The notes under the pieces were generated by a model. It searched no databases, was not told where the DNA came from, and saw only the letters and a list, made by a program, of their open reading frames with translations. Shown here piece after piece: positions 8,992-18,583 of a stretch of 64,000 nt of DNA (position 1 is the stretch's first letter; every line of letters begins with the position of its first letter). The translations under genes and the position numbers were made by a program. This DNA comes from an uncultured Latescibacterota bacterium (GTDB lineage Bacteria > Latescibacterota > UBA2968), in the NCBI GenBank assembly GCA_958295785.1, contig OY282377.1, positions 2,184,394 to 2,248,393 on the forward strand. The letters run 5' to 3'.

Positions 8992-10482
8992 TTACAAAAT
9001 CCCCGCTTCTTTGAGGCGCACGATCAACTCTGCTTGGGTGCCATTGCTCTTGCGAGAATTGCAACTGCTACACAGCATTTGCAAATTGTCCTTGTGATCC
9101 GTTCCTCCCTTTGATCGGGGAATGATATGATCCACTGCGAAATTTTGAAACGGAAACGCTATGCCACAGCCATTGCACTTGCCCTCTTGCTCCCCAAAGA
9201 GTGTATGCTTGTGCGTCCGATAGTTCGGCAATTTCCCTACATCCGTACGCTTGGGTATATCCGTCCTGTGATGCACGGATGGCAATGAACCGCCCTTTAA
9301 CAACCCATCCTCATCGGCCACCTTTTGCAACCGTTCGACAACCAACTTGCCCGCCAATGGGCTTAAATCAATCCCAACCCACTGACGCCCCAATATCTCC
9401 GCAGCCACACATGTTGTCGCGCAACCGCAAAACGGATCGAGAACCATATCCCCCGGATTCGACGACGCTTTGATAATCTGTTTCAGCAACGCAAGCGGTT
9501 TCTGCGTGGGGTAGCCCGTCTTCTCTCTCGACCGAGCGGACAAGGGCGAGATGTCCGTCATCACGTCCGTCAGGATAGCCCCCTTAGACGTGCTCAAATA
9601 CCGCTTAAATCTCGGAACGCCCCCCTCCTTTTTCGGCCAATAAATAAGGCCATTGGCATCGAGAAAATCCAACTTGGCCCGCGTTTTCATAGAATCCCAC
9701 TCCGCAGGTTGCTCCACATGCCCAGGAAAAGTCCCCGGAGTGCCCCAATGTCGCCCGATTACCGAAGGGTTGATCCCACGCCACGGCTGACCCGAATCGC
9801 CATCTCTTACACCCGCCGCTGTCAAATCGCCCATCTGATACCGCCCATGCTCATCTTCATAGCGATAAAACTTCTTGACGTACTCGGGATTATGCGCCCC
9901 ATAGACCTTGTTATAGGTATGCCCCTTCCCAACCGCATACCACAACAACACATCATGCACAACGCCCAATTTTCGGCCCCCACTTTTGGACGACGTGCGC
10001 TTCCATATCACCTCATTGAGATAGCAGGCGGCCCCGAAAATACAATCCATCACCATCTTCAAATAGTGATTTGCCGTCGGGTCACAATGCAGCCAGATAG
10101 AACCCGTCGGCTTGAGCACCCGGCGCATCTCAAGCAACCGAACCGCCATCATCACCAAGTAAGACTTCATCCCCTTACCATGCGCCACCCCCGCAGTCTC
10201 GCAAACCGAATACACAGCAGGCTCCGCATCCGCAATCAAACCCAACCATGCCTCATCCGTATCTGAAAGCGTCCACGCATCCTTGAAACTCGCACCCGCA
10301 GCTTCGCTCCCAATCGGCGCACTATACGTCCGATTGCTATTGAATGGCGGATCCAAATACACAAAATCCACGCTCGCGGAGTTCATGCCCCGCAGAATGT
10401 CGAGATTGTCGCCCTCGAAAATCGTGCGATTCACCCAATTCGGCTTGTTGATCGCAGACGGTATGGACTTCGCCTTACCCAT
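8992..10482 (-). CDS. beta-class DNA N6-adenine/N4-cytosine methyltransferase fused to C-terminal HNH nuclease
   Basis: A 496-aa protein; the start at 10482 (MGKAKSIPSA) is set by GGAGG 8 nt upstream. The frame stays open far upstream, but that extension is antisense to the MFS gene and rejected. The catalytic motif IV (YLDPPFNSNRTY, about residue 45) precedes the SAM-binding motif (DPFCGCATTCVAAEI, about 350), the order of beta-class DNA methyltransferases. The last 65 residues form a zinc-type HNH domain: CNGCG, DHIIPRSKGGTDHKDNLQML, then CSSCNSRKSN. SAM-dependent modification and potential cleavage are thus on one chain. No separate restriction gene is adjacent. It could be a self-contained restriction-modification protein or a phage-derived modification enzyme. 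Confidence 0.85.
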   Translation of the reverse strand: MGKAKSIPSAINKPNWVNRTIFEGDNLDILRGMNSASVDFVYLDPPFNSNRTYSAPIGSEAAGASFKDAWTLSDTDEAWLGLIADAEPAVYSVCETAGVAHGKGMKSYLVMMAVRLLEMRRVLKPTGSIWLHCDPTANHYLKMVMDCIFGAACYLNEVIWKRTSSKSGGRKLGVVHDVLLWYAVGKGHTYNKVYGAHNPEYVKKFYRYEDEHGRYQMGDLTAAGVRDGDSGQPWRGINPSVIGRHWGTPGTFPGHVEQPAEWDSMKTRAKLDFLDANGLIYWPKKEGGVPRFKRYLSTSKGAILTDVMTDISPLSARSREKTGYPTQKPLALLKQIIKASSNPGDMVLDPFCGCATTCVAAEILGRQWVGIDLSPLAGKLVVERLQKVADEDGLLKGGSLPSVHHRTDIPKRTDVGKLPNYRTHKHTLFGEQEGKCNGCGIAFPFQNFAVDHIIPRSKGGTDHKDNLQMLCSSCNSRKSNGTQAELIVRLKEAGIL

Positions 10483-10508
10483 TGTCACTGCCTCCATTCG
10501 TCTTTTTA

Positions 10509-10536
10509 AGCGGATAGCGGATAGCGGATAGCGGAT
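10509..10536. repeat. tandem GCGGATA repeat
   Basis: Four 7-bp GCGGATA units between the MFS and methyltransferase genes. They are intergenic microsatellite-like sequence with no clear role. Confidence 0.8.
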
Positions 10537-11726
10537 TACGACACGGGTTGCGCGACCACGCGGTCCGACACGGCGTCTCGCTCGCGTTGAAGTTGGCCTT
10601 CTGGATCGACCCATTGGCTGACGAGCAGGGAAATCAGGGCGAGGATTGCGCCGCTGAAGAAAATCACCTGATACCCAAAAGAGTGCCATGCAAACCCGCC
10701 CAAGAGCGGCGCGGCAACCGAGGCCACATGGTTCATGGTCACGCCCATAGCGAGCGAGGGTTTGAGATCCGATTCGGGCGCGATTTTGTGCAGATAGGTC
10801 GTCAATGCGATCCCGCCGAAAAAGATGAGATTGTCGATGCAATACAAAGCGTAGAGCGTTGGGCGATGCGTCACCACCGCGTATCCCAAAAACACAAAGG
10901 CCAACCCCACATAGCTGAACGACAACATCTTGCGCTCGCCGTACTGATCGACCAATCGCCCCATTGTCGGCGCGGTCAAGGTGATCAACGTTTGGTTTAT
11001 CAGCACCAAAATCATCGTCGTATGCACGGGCATCGCGTGGACCTTGACCAGTGCAAAAATCGCAAAGGTAATAAACATCTGCTTGCGGAGGCCCTGAAGA
11101 AAATTCAGCGCGTAATACAGGCCATATCGCCGCTTGAACACAAACCCGCGCTCGTGGGGCGGGCGGCGGCGAGACGCGAACAAAATGGCAAACCCGCCGC
11201 CCACAGTCGCGGCGCCGGCCATCGCAAACAGGCCGTTGTACCCGACGGAGTCGTAAGCCAATTTGCAGATCAAAATGGACAGCAACCACGCGATGCTGTT
11301 CACACTTCGCAACTGCCCCAACCATTTCCCCTTCTTCCCCTTGGGCGAAAAGAGCAAGGCCATCGACTGTTCCATCGGGATCCAGCAGTGAAACCCAACA
11401 CTCCACACCAGCGAGTACAGGGAAAGCACCAAAACCGAATCCACATGGGCATACGCCGCAATGCCCGCGCCCATAATCATCAGGGAAATCGCAGCCACAA
11501 CGGGGGGCGCGAAGCGCACCATCAGCGCGACAAAAAACGCATTCATAAACCCCGGCACTTCGCGCAGGGCTTCCACATATCCCAATTCATGGGCTTCGAT
11601 ATTCAGGCGTTCCACAATAAAATTGTTGAACAGCGTCAGTTGCACGCCAAAAAATATCCCCTGCGAAGCAACCGCCAGGGCCAGCAACCGAAAGTCCCGG
11701 TTCCATTTTGAAATTGGATTGTTCAA
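10536..11726 (-). CDS. major facilitator superfamily (MFS) transporter
   Basis: A 396-aa protein with about twelve hydrophobic segments. I place the start at TTG 11726 (MNNPISKWNRDF) because AAAGAGGG lies just upstream and MFS TM1 follows at once (LLALAVASQGIFFGVQL). The frame is open to an ATG at 11858, but that extension is encoded by repeat sequence. The loop GRLVDQYGERKML matches the MFS loop motif A pattern (G-x-L-x-D-x-x-G-x-R/K). MFS carriers move small solutes by facilitated diffusion or ion coupling. The substrate cannot be inferred. The stop overlaps the tandem GCGGATA repeat. Confidence 0.85.
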   Translation of the reverse strand: MNNPISKWNRDFRLLALAVASQGIFFGVQLTLFNNFIVERLNIEAHELGYVEALREVPGFMNAFFVALMVRFAPPVVAAISLMIMGAGIAAYAHVDSVLVLSLYSLVWSVGFHCWIPMEQSMALLFSPKGKKGKWLGQLRSVNSIAWLLSILICKLAYDSVGYNGLFAMAGAATVGGGFAILFASRRRPPHERGFVFKRRYGLYYALNFLQGLRKQMFITFAIFALVKVHAMPVHTTMILVLINQTLITLTAPTMGRLVDQYGERKMLSFSYVGLAFVFLGYAVVTHRPTLYALYCIDNLIFFGGIALTTYLHKIAPESDLKPSLAMGVTMNHVASVAAPLLGGFAWHSFGYQVIFFSGAILALISLLVSQWVDPEGQLQRERDAVSDRVVAQPVS

Positions 11727-11823
11727 AAAACCCTCTTTAACTTTTAACCACAGGTAAACACAGGTGGTTGGTTTGATTTTACGGGCGGGCACAGGGGCCG
11801 CGCCCCCGCGATTGCCTTTTATA

Positions 11824-12305
11824 CCAAATTGAATTGATGTTGTCCTAATGTGATGCAAATTACGAATTGCGAATTGGGGGATGGCATGGACATTCGTAAT
11901 TCCTAACGGATGTTACGCACGGATTAGCAGATGCGTTGCCTGCTTGTCTAAAGCGTTTGGTTCTCAAGCGTCGTTTGTTGCCTTCGATGCGTTGGCTACG
12001 CCTGTGCCTACGGCGTGCGGCGACCGACTTTTTTTCAACAGCAAAAAAAAGGAAGCGAGCGGGGTACAACTGCCTTAGCAGTTCAAAAATGCCGCTCTCA
12101 TGCGCCGAGAGGCTGGCACAGCGCAAACCGCTTCGTCGCACACACAACATGCGTTGGCCTGCGAGGTGGGTTGCAAAATGAACGTGGGTTGCGAGACGGC
12201 CTTGCGCGCTGTGCGTGATCGCTTTTTCCGATGGTTTTTTGTGATGGCATTTTTATTAGAGCTTATTTGACGTACTGCGTAACGTCAGGTCCTAATTCGC
12301 AATTT
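11824..12305 (+). repeat. Rep-A copy 2 (diverged)
   Basis: Positions 11824-11859 match the outer right end of Rep-A in reverse (ATACCAAATTGAATTG), probably a solo end. From about 11930 to 12220 the Rep-A core follows on the plus strand. The copy is bounded by an inverted AATTGCGAATT (about 11866) and AATTCGCAATT (about 12295), unlike the other copies, so it may be a separate subfamily or a rearranged element. No gene is seen in this stretch. Confidence 0.65.
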
Positions 12306-12368
12306 CTATGCAAAATACGGACAACTTGAAAGCAAATGGGTATTATCTGCGTTCTGATGGGGTTGCTT

Positions 12369-12428
12369 CTTTCGCCTTTCGCCTTTCGCCTTTCGCCTTT
12401 CGCCTTTCGCCTTTCGCCTTTCGCCTTT
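12369..12428. repeat. tandem CTTTCGC repeat, about 8.5 copies
   Basis: A perfect 7-bp CTTTCGC tandem array about 50 bp downstream of the topoisomerase stop codon. It is likely prone to length variation. It adds no coding sequence. Confidence 0.9.
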
Positions 12429-12481
12429 AATCCGCGATCCGCTTTTGGGCGGCAGTGCGGGGTCTGACCACCGACCCCTGC

Positions 12482-14344
12482 CTATATCAAATTCTCCACG
12501 ATATAATCTCTGCGGTCGGGCGTGTTTTTGCCCATGTAAAATGCGAGGGTGTTTGGGATGGCAGAAAGGGCGCGCACGCCCACTTTGATGAGGCGCGTGT
12601 CCGGGCCGATGAATTGCCCAAATTCGCTCGGGGAGATTTCCCCCAATCCCTTGAAGCGCGTGATCTCGGGGTTTCGCAACGCGGCGATGGCTTTGTCGCG
12701 CTCTTTTTCGCTGTAACAATAGCGCGTCTCGCGCCCGTTTCGCACGCGAAAAATGGGCGTTTCGAGAATATAGACATGCCCCGAGGTGACGAGTTCTTCA
12801 AAGTAGTTGAGAAAGAAGGTCATCAGCAGGTTGCGGATGTGGAAGCCGTCGTAGTCCGCATCGGTGGCAATGACCACGCGGTTGAAGCGGAGGTTTTCAA
12901 CGCTGTCTTCAATGCCCAAAGCCGTCATGAGATTGTAGAGTTCTGCGTTTTTGTAAATGGCGGCTTTGGTTTTGCCAAACACATTGAGGGGCACGCCCTT
13001 GAGGCCGAAGATCGCTTGGGTTGTCACATCGCGCGCCGCGACCATCGACCCGGCAGCGGATGGGCCTTCGGTGATAAAGATGGTCGATTCGCCGCCGCGT
13101 TTTTTGTCGCCTTTGTGGTATTTGCAATCCTTGAAGTGCGGGATTTTGATGGCGACTTTGCGCGCCGCTTCTTTGGCTTCTTTTTTAACCGCGTTGAGCT
13201 CTTTCCGCAACTGCTCGTTGTGGTTGATTTTCGCTTGAAGTTTTTGGGCTGCCGCGGCGTTTTTATGCAGAAAATCAACCACGGCACTGCGCGTTTCAGC
13301 GACAATCCACGCGCGCACGTCGGTGTTGCCGAGTTTGTTTTTCGTTTGCGATTCAAACACGGGTTCTTTGAGCTTGACGGCCACGGCGCCATTGATGGAC
13401 TCGCGCACATCCACGCCGCTGTAATTCTTCTTGTAAAACTCATTGACGCCTTTTAAGATGCCCTCCCGAAACGCGCTTTGATGCGTGCCGCCGTCACTGG
13501 TGTATTGCCCGTTGACAAACGAGAAGTGGTTTTCCCCGTAGTTGGACGTGTGGGTAAAGGCAAATTCGAGATATTGCCCTTTGTAATACGCGGGTTCGTA
13601 CAGCGCGGAGGTATCGACTTCGCGGCTGAGAAAGTCGAGCAGGCCGCGCTTGGAGGTGAATTTCTGATCGTTAAAAACGAGCGCGAGGCCGCTGTTGAGA
13701 CAGGCGTAGGTCCACATGCGCCGTTCAACGTATTCGAAGTTGTAGTCGTAGTCGCCGAAAATTTCGGGATCGGGTGTGAACGCAAAAAGAGAGCCGTTGG
13801 GTTCGCGGGTTCTGCCCGTTTTTTGCGCGACGAGTTCGCCGCGTTCAAACCGGGCTTCGGCGTATTTGCCGTCGCGATAGGCCACCACGCGAAAGTCGGT
13901 CGAGAGGGCATTGACCGCTTTGGTGCCCACGCCGTTGAGGCCCACGCTGAATTGAAAGACGTCGTCGTTGTATTTGGCGCCGGTGTTGATCACGGAAACG
14001 CATTCGACAATTTTGCCGAGCGGAATGCCGCGCCCATAGTCGCGCACCCCAACGCGGTTGGCCTCGATGGCGACGTCGATTTTTCTCCCGAACCCCGAGA
14101 TAAATTCATCCACGGCGTTATCCACGACTTCTTTGAGCAAAACGTAGATGCCATCGTCGGGATCGGTGCCCGATCCGAGCCGGCCGATGTACATGCCGGT
14201 TCGCAAGCGGATGTGCTCGAGCGAAGACAGGGTTTTAATTTTGCTCTCGTCGTAGTTGTGCGCGCCATTGCTGTTGGCTTTGGATTGCGAGAGCAAGTTG
14301 AGTTGGGTAGATTTCGAGGTACGCGATTTTGTCGATATAGCCAT
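12482..14344 (-). CDS. type IIA DNA topoisomerase subunit B (GyrB/ParE-like)
   Basis: A 620-aa ATPase/TOPRIM subunit. ATG 14344 (MAISTK) is preceded by AAGGGA; the open frame extends further upstream without support. GHKL ATPase motifs are clear: EVVDNAVDEF (Mg-binding Asn), VRDYGRGIP, and GLNGVGTKAVNAL. The TOPRIM domain has FITEGPSAAGS and DADYDGFHI. The usual EGDSAGG/EGDSASG motif is altered to EGPSAAGS, while the catalytic Glu and the DxD pair are kept. The sequence resembles the ParE branch. The enzyme would relax or decatenate DNA with a GyrA/ParC partner, which is not encoded in this window. Confidence 0.9.
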   Translation of the reverse strand: MAISTKSRTSKSTQLNLLSQSKANSNGAHNYDESKIKTLSSLEHIRLRTGMYIGRLGSGTDPDDGIYVLLKEVVDNAVDEFISGFGRKIDVAIEANRVGVRDYGRGIPLGKIVECVSVINTGAKYNDDVFQFSVGLNGVGTKAVNALSTDFRVVAYRDGKYAEARFERGELVAQKTGRTREPNGSLFAFTPDPEIFGDYDYNFEYVERRMWTYACLNSGLALVFNDQKFTSKRGLLDFLSREVDTSALYEPAYYKGQYLEFAFTHTSNYGENHFSFVNGQYTSDGGTHQSAFREGILKGVNEFYKKNYSGVDVRESINGAVAVKLKEPVFESQTKNKLGNTDVRAWIVAETRSAVVDFLHKNAAAAQKLQAKINHNEQLRKELNAVKKEAKEAARKVAIKIPHFKDCKYHKGDKKRGGESTIFITEGPSAAGSMVAARDVTTQAIFGLKGVPLNVFGKTKAAIYKNAELYNLMTALGIEDSVENLRFNRVVIATDADYDGFHIRNLLMTFFLNYFEELVTSGHVYILETPIFRVRNGRETRYCYSEKERDKAIAALRNPEITRFKGLGEISPSEFGQFIGPDTRLIKVGVRALSAIPNTLAFYMGKNTPDRRDYIVENLI

Positions 14345-14822
14345 AGCAGATCCCTTAGGCACTATGCCCGCCCGAAGATACAAGAGGTGAATTTGTGGGG
14401 AAAGAGAAGGGGAAGTAAGGTTGTATAATATAGTGACTTTATGTGCATCTATCAAGGGCAAACTCAGATTGCCAAATGCCACGGAGATCCGTTTATTGTG
14501 TCAGATGCCTAGGCGACGCCCGTGACTGCGAGGAAGGGGGAATCGAGACTTCCCGCCAAGAAGATGCGAGGATAGAAACGTAGGTGCGATGCCCCCGTGC
14601 CCGCCCGCAGTATGTAGGGGCGATGCCCCCGTGCTCGCCCAAAGATACACCTCCCCCTGTCACTGCGGCTTTCGTTGGAGTCCAGTGACTTTTTTTGGGG
14701 CCCAAAAGAGCAGACACCTGCACAGAGTAACACAAGAAACCCAAAGGATTTTGTGGTATACTACACAAAGATGACACCAAGGTGTCAAGGTTGTTCACTT
14801 CAAACCAGAAAGAAGATGAAAG
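14345..14822. other. intergenic region with inverted Rep-C units, no gene seen
   Basis: About 480 bp between the topoisomerase gene and the broken secreted-protein gene. It holds two adjacent Rep-C units at about 14588-14640 (GTAGGTGCGATGCCCCCGTG and a variant). A TATACT box near 14757 could be a -10 element for the downstream gene. No convincing ORF was found. Confidence 0.5.
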
Positions 14823-15002
14823 ATGCGACTGTATTCACTGGCAGTATTGTTAATCATGCCGTGCCTCATCCTGCGGGATGGTGGCTGCGGTCCGAATGAT
14901 CTTCCGTTGGACAAAAAAACCTTGCTTAAAATTAACGCAAGGTATGAACCATACGGTGAATCCTATGATGGGGTTATATACAGCAGTGTATATAACCTTT
15001 AG
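14823..15002 (+). pseudogene. N-terminal fragment of a secreted lipoprotein-like gene, cut by an IS
   Basis: The frame from ATG 14823 gives 59 residues beginning MRLYSLAVLLIMPCLILRDG and then GC, a signal peptide ending in a possible lipobox Cys. It stops because the IS701-like element begins at 15000; the terminal TAG is made by the first bases of the element. The fragment faces the S8-like remnant at 17894-18495 across the IS pair and could be the 5' end of the same gene, but the middle of any protease domain is missing, so the link is inferred. Confidence 0.55.
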
Positions 15003-16091
15003 GACTTACGCATGCTGAGTTAAAAAAGGGTGCAATTCCGTAAAATTTATCACTTTGAGGAGGTGTCAATGCGCCACCCGACGCGTTTGGATTACTGTCA
15101 GTATCTGCTTAGCCGTCCCCTCAACGATACCCTGCCCCATTTCGCCGACCATAGCGAAGGGTTCAGTCATGATAGGATCAACCGCTATCTCGCCGGTGAG
15201 CGTATCCCCCCCCGCTTGGTGTGGGAACACGTCAAAGCCCCCATCGCGTTGACGCCTAAAGGCGATGTGATCTTTGATGACACGGTTTTAGACAAGCGAC
15301 ACGCACGCAAGATCGCGTGAGTGCGTCGTCAATATAGCGGCACCGCCCAAGGCGTCATCAATGGCATCGGGGGGGTCACATGTGTCTATGTCCATCCGCA
15401 AGAGGATCGGTTCTGGCTGATTGACTATCGGATTTATGACCCGCAAGGCGATGGCAAAACCAAATTGGATCATCTCAAGGACATGCTCTCTGCGTGGGTC
15501 TATCAGAAGGGCCTTCCTTTTACCGGGGTCTTGATGGACAGTGGGTATGCGACCAAAACGGTCATGTTACACAGAGAGCAGATGCAAAAAACCTATTCTT
15601 GTCCCCTCAAGACGAACCGGCGCGTGGACGATTCGGCAGGCACAACCCCCTACCAGCGCGTAGATAGCTTAACTTGGACTCAAGCGGAGCGCAAACAAGG
15701 CAAGCTAATTAAAATCAGAGGGTTTCCCAAAGACCACAAAGTGAAATGATTCCGGGGGGCGTCTGCTGATAGACGCACGGCGTATGTCGTGACCAACGAC
15801 CATGCTCAAAACGATTCTTCAGTGGTACAACAGGTGGGTCACAGGCGATGGAAAATTGAGCCATTTCACCGCGAAGTCAAACAGGTGACCGGGCTTGAAA
15901 AGGGTCCATGTCGGTTGGCACGCATGGTACGAAATCATATTGGGTGTGCGATGTTCGTTTGGATTCGACTCGCGCAGGTGGCCTATCAAACAGGACAAAC
16001 CATTTATCAAGTCAAATACCGGGGGGTGGCTGACTTCTTGAGACAACAACTCAAAGTGCCTCATATTCCAATGGAGATTGCGTAAGTCCTA
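15000..16091 (+). mobile_element. IS701/IS4-like element, copy 1 (defective)
   Basis: A 1092-bp element with short perfect terminal inverted repeats (TAGGACTTACGCA and its complement). It is nearly identical to copy 3 at 32192-33283, which is intact. Its transposase frame is broken by nonsense changes. The flanks (ACCTT and TATAT) do not form a direct repeat, suggesting rearrangement after insertion. Confidence 0.85.
15069..16085 (+). pseudogene. IS701/IS4-like DDE transposase, inactivated by in-frame TGA codons
   Basis: The start at ATG 15069 follows a perfect AGGAGG. Compared with intact copy 3, a TTA leucine codon became TGA at about 15318, and a second TTA became TGA at about 15747. The conserved parts are FDDTVLDKRHARK, VLMDSGYATKTVML (the intact copy has DSWYATK) and the terminal WKIEPFHREVKQ signature. 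Both nonsense changes are shared with copy 2, so one defective copy probably gave rise to the other. It could move only with transposase supplied in trans. Confidence 0.85.
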
Positions 16092-16161
16092 TATATTATT
16101 AGACATTGCTTTTTCGTAAGGAAAGGGATATGTTATTTGTAACAATGATTGTGATATTATC

Positions 16162-16461
16162 ATGAACGAAATTGGTCAAACAGAAGAATTTGTTCAGTGG
16201 TTTGATAAGTTGCGTGATCAACAGGCAAGCAAGCTCATTCAGTCACGAATTAAAAGGTTTTCTTTGGGTAATCTTGGAGATATAAGGGGGGTTGGTGATC
16301 GTGTTTTGGAGGCCCGTATTCATTATGGGCCTGGGTACCGTTTATATTTTACTTGGCGTAAAGAGACACGAGTATTGTATTTGCTTTGGGGGGGCAGCAA
16401 AAACACTCAAAAGCAGGATATTGAAAAGGCGAAAAATTTGGCGTCAATTCACGAGGAGTGA
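16162..16461 (+). CDS. RelE/ParE-family toxin (HI1419/Gp49-like addiction module killer)
   Basis: A 99-aa protein matching the addiction-module killer family: FVQWFDKLRDQQASKLIQSR, LGNLGDIRGVGDRVLEARI, HYGPGYRLYFTWR and LLWGGSKNTQKQDIEKAK are all family hallmarks. Such toxins are usually mRNA interferases acting at the ribosome. The stop overlaps the antitoxin ribosome-binding region, so the pair is translationally coupled. The order toxin then antitoxin is normal for this family. The pair sits between two inverted IS701-like copies. Confidence 0.85.
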   Translation: MNEIGQTEEFVQWFDKLRDQQASKLIQSRIKRFSLGNLGDIRGVGDRVLEARIHYGPGYRLYFTWRKETRVLYLLWGGSKNTQKQDIEKAKNLASIHEE

Positions 16462-16463
16462 AA

Positions 16464-16739
16464 ATGGGAAAAAAGAAGATATTGCCGTGGGATCCTATCA
16501 AGGGTTTGGAGACAGCAGAAGATATTGTTGTCTATCTTGAGGTTGTTGTAGATGAAGGCGATTTGCGTTTGCTTAAGGCTGTTTTGGGCGATATTCTCAT
16601 TGCAATTAAGCGATACAGTATTGCTTTAGAGGACATGGTTCGAGAGAGGGAACGCATTGCAATCAGACGCCCCGATATTTTGAAGTATATGGATCAAATT
16701 CTCGTGAAAAGTTACCAGGTCTCTTTTGCCAAAGCTTAA
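16464..16739 (+). CDS. HI1420-like antitoxin
   Basis: A 91-aa protein starting at ATG 16464, 5 nt after GAGGAG (16453-16458); a GTG at 16458 is an alternative. The sequence WDPIKGLETAEDIVVYLEVV then DEGDLRLLKAVLGDI matches the antidote family that pairs with HI1419-type toxins; these carry a Cro/CI-like HTH. The expected HTH (AVLGDILIAIKRYSIALEDM) is recognisable but diverged. It should neutralise the toxin and repress the operon. Confidence 0.75.
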   Translation: MGKKKILPWDPIKGLETAEDIVVYLEVVVDEGDLRLLKAVLGDILIAIKRYSIALEDMVRERERIAIRRPDILKYMDQILVKSYQVSFAKA

Positions 16740-16801
16740 AAGTTGGATCGGGGTTTTTGTTGGATTTGAGAAGACGCTTCTGAAATGAGTCTTTTTATCT
16801 A

Positions 16802-17893
16802 TAGGACTTACGCAATCTCCATTGGAATATGAGGTGCTTTGAGTTGTTGTCTCAAGAAGTCAGCCACCCCCCGGTATTTGACTTGATAAATGGTTTGTCC
16901 TGTTTGATAGGCCACCTGCGCGAGTCGAATCCAAACGAACATCGCACACCCAATATGATTTCGTACCATGCGTGCCAACCGACAGTGACACTTTTCAAGC
17001 CCGGTCACTTGTTTGACTTCGCGGTGAAAGGGCTCAATTTTCCATCTTTGGTGACACACCTGTTGTACCCCTGAAGAATCGTTTTGAGCATGGTCGTTAG
17101 TCACGACATACGCCGTGCGTCTATCAGAAGACGCCACCCGGAATCATTTCACTTTGTGGTCTTTGGGGACCCCTCTGATTTTAATGGGCTTGCCTTGTTT
17201 GCGCTCCGCTTGAGTCCAAGTTAAGCTATCTACGCGCTGGTAGGGGGTTGTGCCTGCCGAATCGTCCACGCGCCGGTTCGTCTTGAGGGGACAATAATAG
17301 GTTTTTTGCATCTGCTCTCTGTGTAACATGACCGTTTTTGTCGCATACCCACTGTCCATCAAGACCCCGGTAAAAGGGAGGCCCTTCTGATAGACCCACG
17401 CAGAGAGCATGTCCTTGAGAGGATCCAATTTGGTTTTGCCATCGCCTTGCGGGTCATAAATCCGATAGTCAATCAGCCAGAACCGATCCTCTTGCGGATG
17501 GACATAGACACATGTGACCCCCCCAATGCCATTGATGACGCCTTGGGCGTTGCCGCTCTATTGACGACGCACTCACGCGATCTTGCGCGCGTGTCGCTTG
17601 TCTAAAACCGTGTCATCAAAGATCACATCGCCTTTAGGCGTCAACGCGATGGGGGCTTTGACGTGTTCCCACACCAAGCGGGGGGGGATACGCGCACCGG
17701 CGAGATAGCGGTTGATCCTATCATGACTGAACCCTTCGCTATGGTCGGCGAAAGGGGGCAGGGTATCGTTGAGGGGACTGCTAAGCAGATACTGACAGTC
17801 ATCCAAACGCGTCGGGTGGCGCATTGACACCTCCTCAAAGTGATAAATTTTACGGAATTGCACCCTTTTTTAACTCAGCATGCGTAAGTCCTA
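16802..17893 (-). mobile_element. IS701/IS4-like element, copy 2 (inverted, defective)
   Basis: The same 1092-bp element in inverted orientation, with termini TAGGACTTACGCA. With copy 1 it brackets the toxin-antitoxin pair in a composite-transposon-like arrangement. Flanks are ATCTA on the left and TATAT on the right, without a simple target duplication. Confidence 0.85.
16808..17824 (-). pseudogene. IS701/IS4-like transposase, copy 2, multiple stops
   Basis: It starts at ATG 17824 behind AGGAGG. It carries the same two TTA-to-TGA changes as copy 1 and a further TAT-to-TAG change (near 17560), so it is more decayed. The remaining sequence is the intact transposase in all other regions. Confidence 0.85.
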
Positions 17894-18495
17894 TATATGA
17901 TGCCGATCGTCTTGTCAGTCCGACATCCATGCCGTGGGACATCTGGAACAATAACCATCAGATGTGGCAGCCGGGAGGATTTTATAGAATCCACCCCGAT
18001 GACCCGGACAAGAACTGGAAAGTTTACCAGAACATCCTAGAGATGGCGAGGCTCGGCAATGTGATCTTTGCCAGCAGTGCGGATATCAGTTCGGACAGCA
18101 CAACGGTGGAGCCGTGGCGAGAGGGGGTGATTCGTTGCGGCACTCTCAAAGACGCTTGTTTTACGATTATCCCTGAGCAGTACACTTCGGATGCCTCCGC
18201 CCGCCTCTCAGCCATGGCATTCTATCTCTTCCAATTCCCTGAATGGAACACGCCGCAGAAAGTGGTAAGTGTCATGAAGGAGTGTGCGATAGATGTTGGT
18301 GAACCGGGTCCGGACATAGAGTACGGGCTCGGTGTCGCGAATTTGCTTTGCGGACCGGTGCTGCAGAAAGAAATGGACGCAGCATTTATGCAAAGCCCCT
18401 CTCCCGCGGCACGGAGTGTCAGAAACTTGGTACACGCCCTCGGCGATCATCCTCAGTTTACGAAGTTTGCCGCAGCGATGTTTACCACTAACTAA
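17894..18495 (+). pseudogene. C-terminal remnant of an S8 (subtilisin)-like protein
   Basis: The frame enters from the IS end and encodes about 200 residues. The segment GNVIFASSADISSDS, the helix after SDASARLSAMAFYLFQ, and the closing PDIEYGLGVANLLCG resemble the C-terminal part of a subtilase domain (GTSxAAPxVAG and GxGxxxA). The expected catalytic Ser motif is degraded (SDASARLSA), and the Asp and His motifs are not present in the window. It could also be an inactive S8 homologue that was intact before the IS insertions. Confidence 0.55.
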
Positions 18496-18583
18496 ATGAT
18501 CTTTAATCGGGAAAGGCGGATCGCGGATTAAACGGATGACGCGGATTGCGCGGATGAAAGGCGAAAAGGCGAGCCGTGTGTGT

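Noticed and set aside
10483-11406. 308-residue N-terminal extension of the methyltransferase
   Set aside because: It is antisense to the MFS transporter and has no ribosome-binding site; the real start has GGAGG upstream.
15318-15749. TGA read as an amino acid in the two broken IS701-like transposases
   Set aside because: TGA is a normal stop elsewhere in the window (cas5, cas3, antitoxin overlap), and intact copy 3 has TTA at these codons, so they are shared nonsense mutations.
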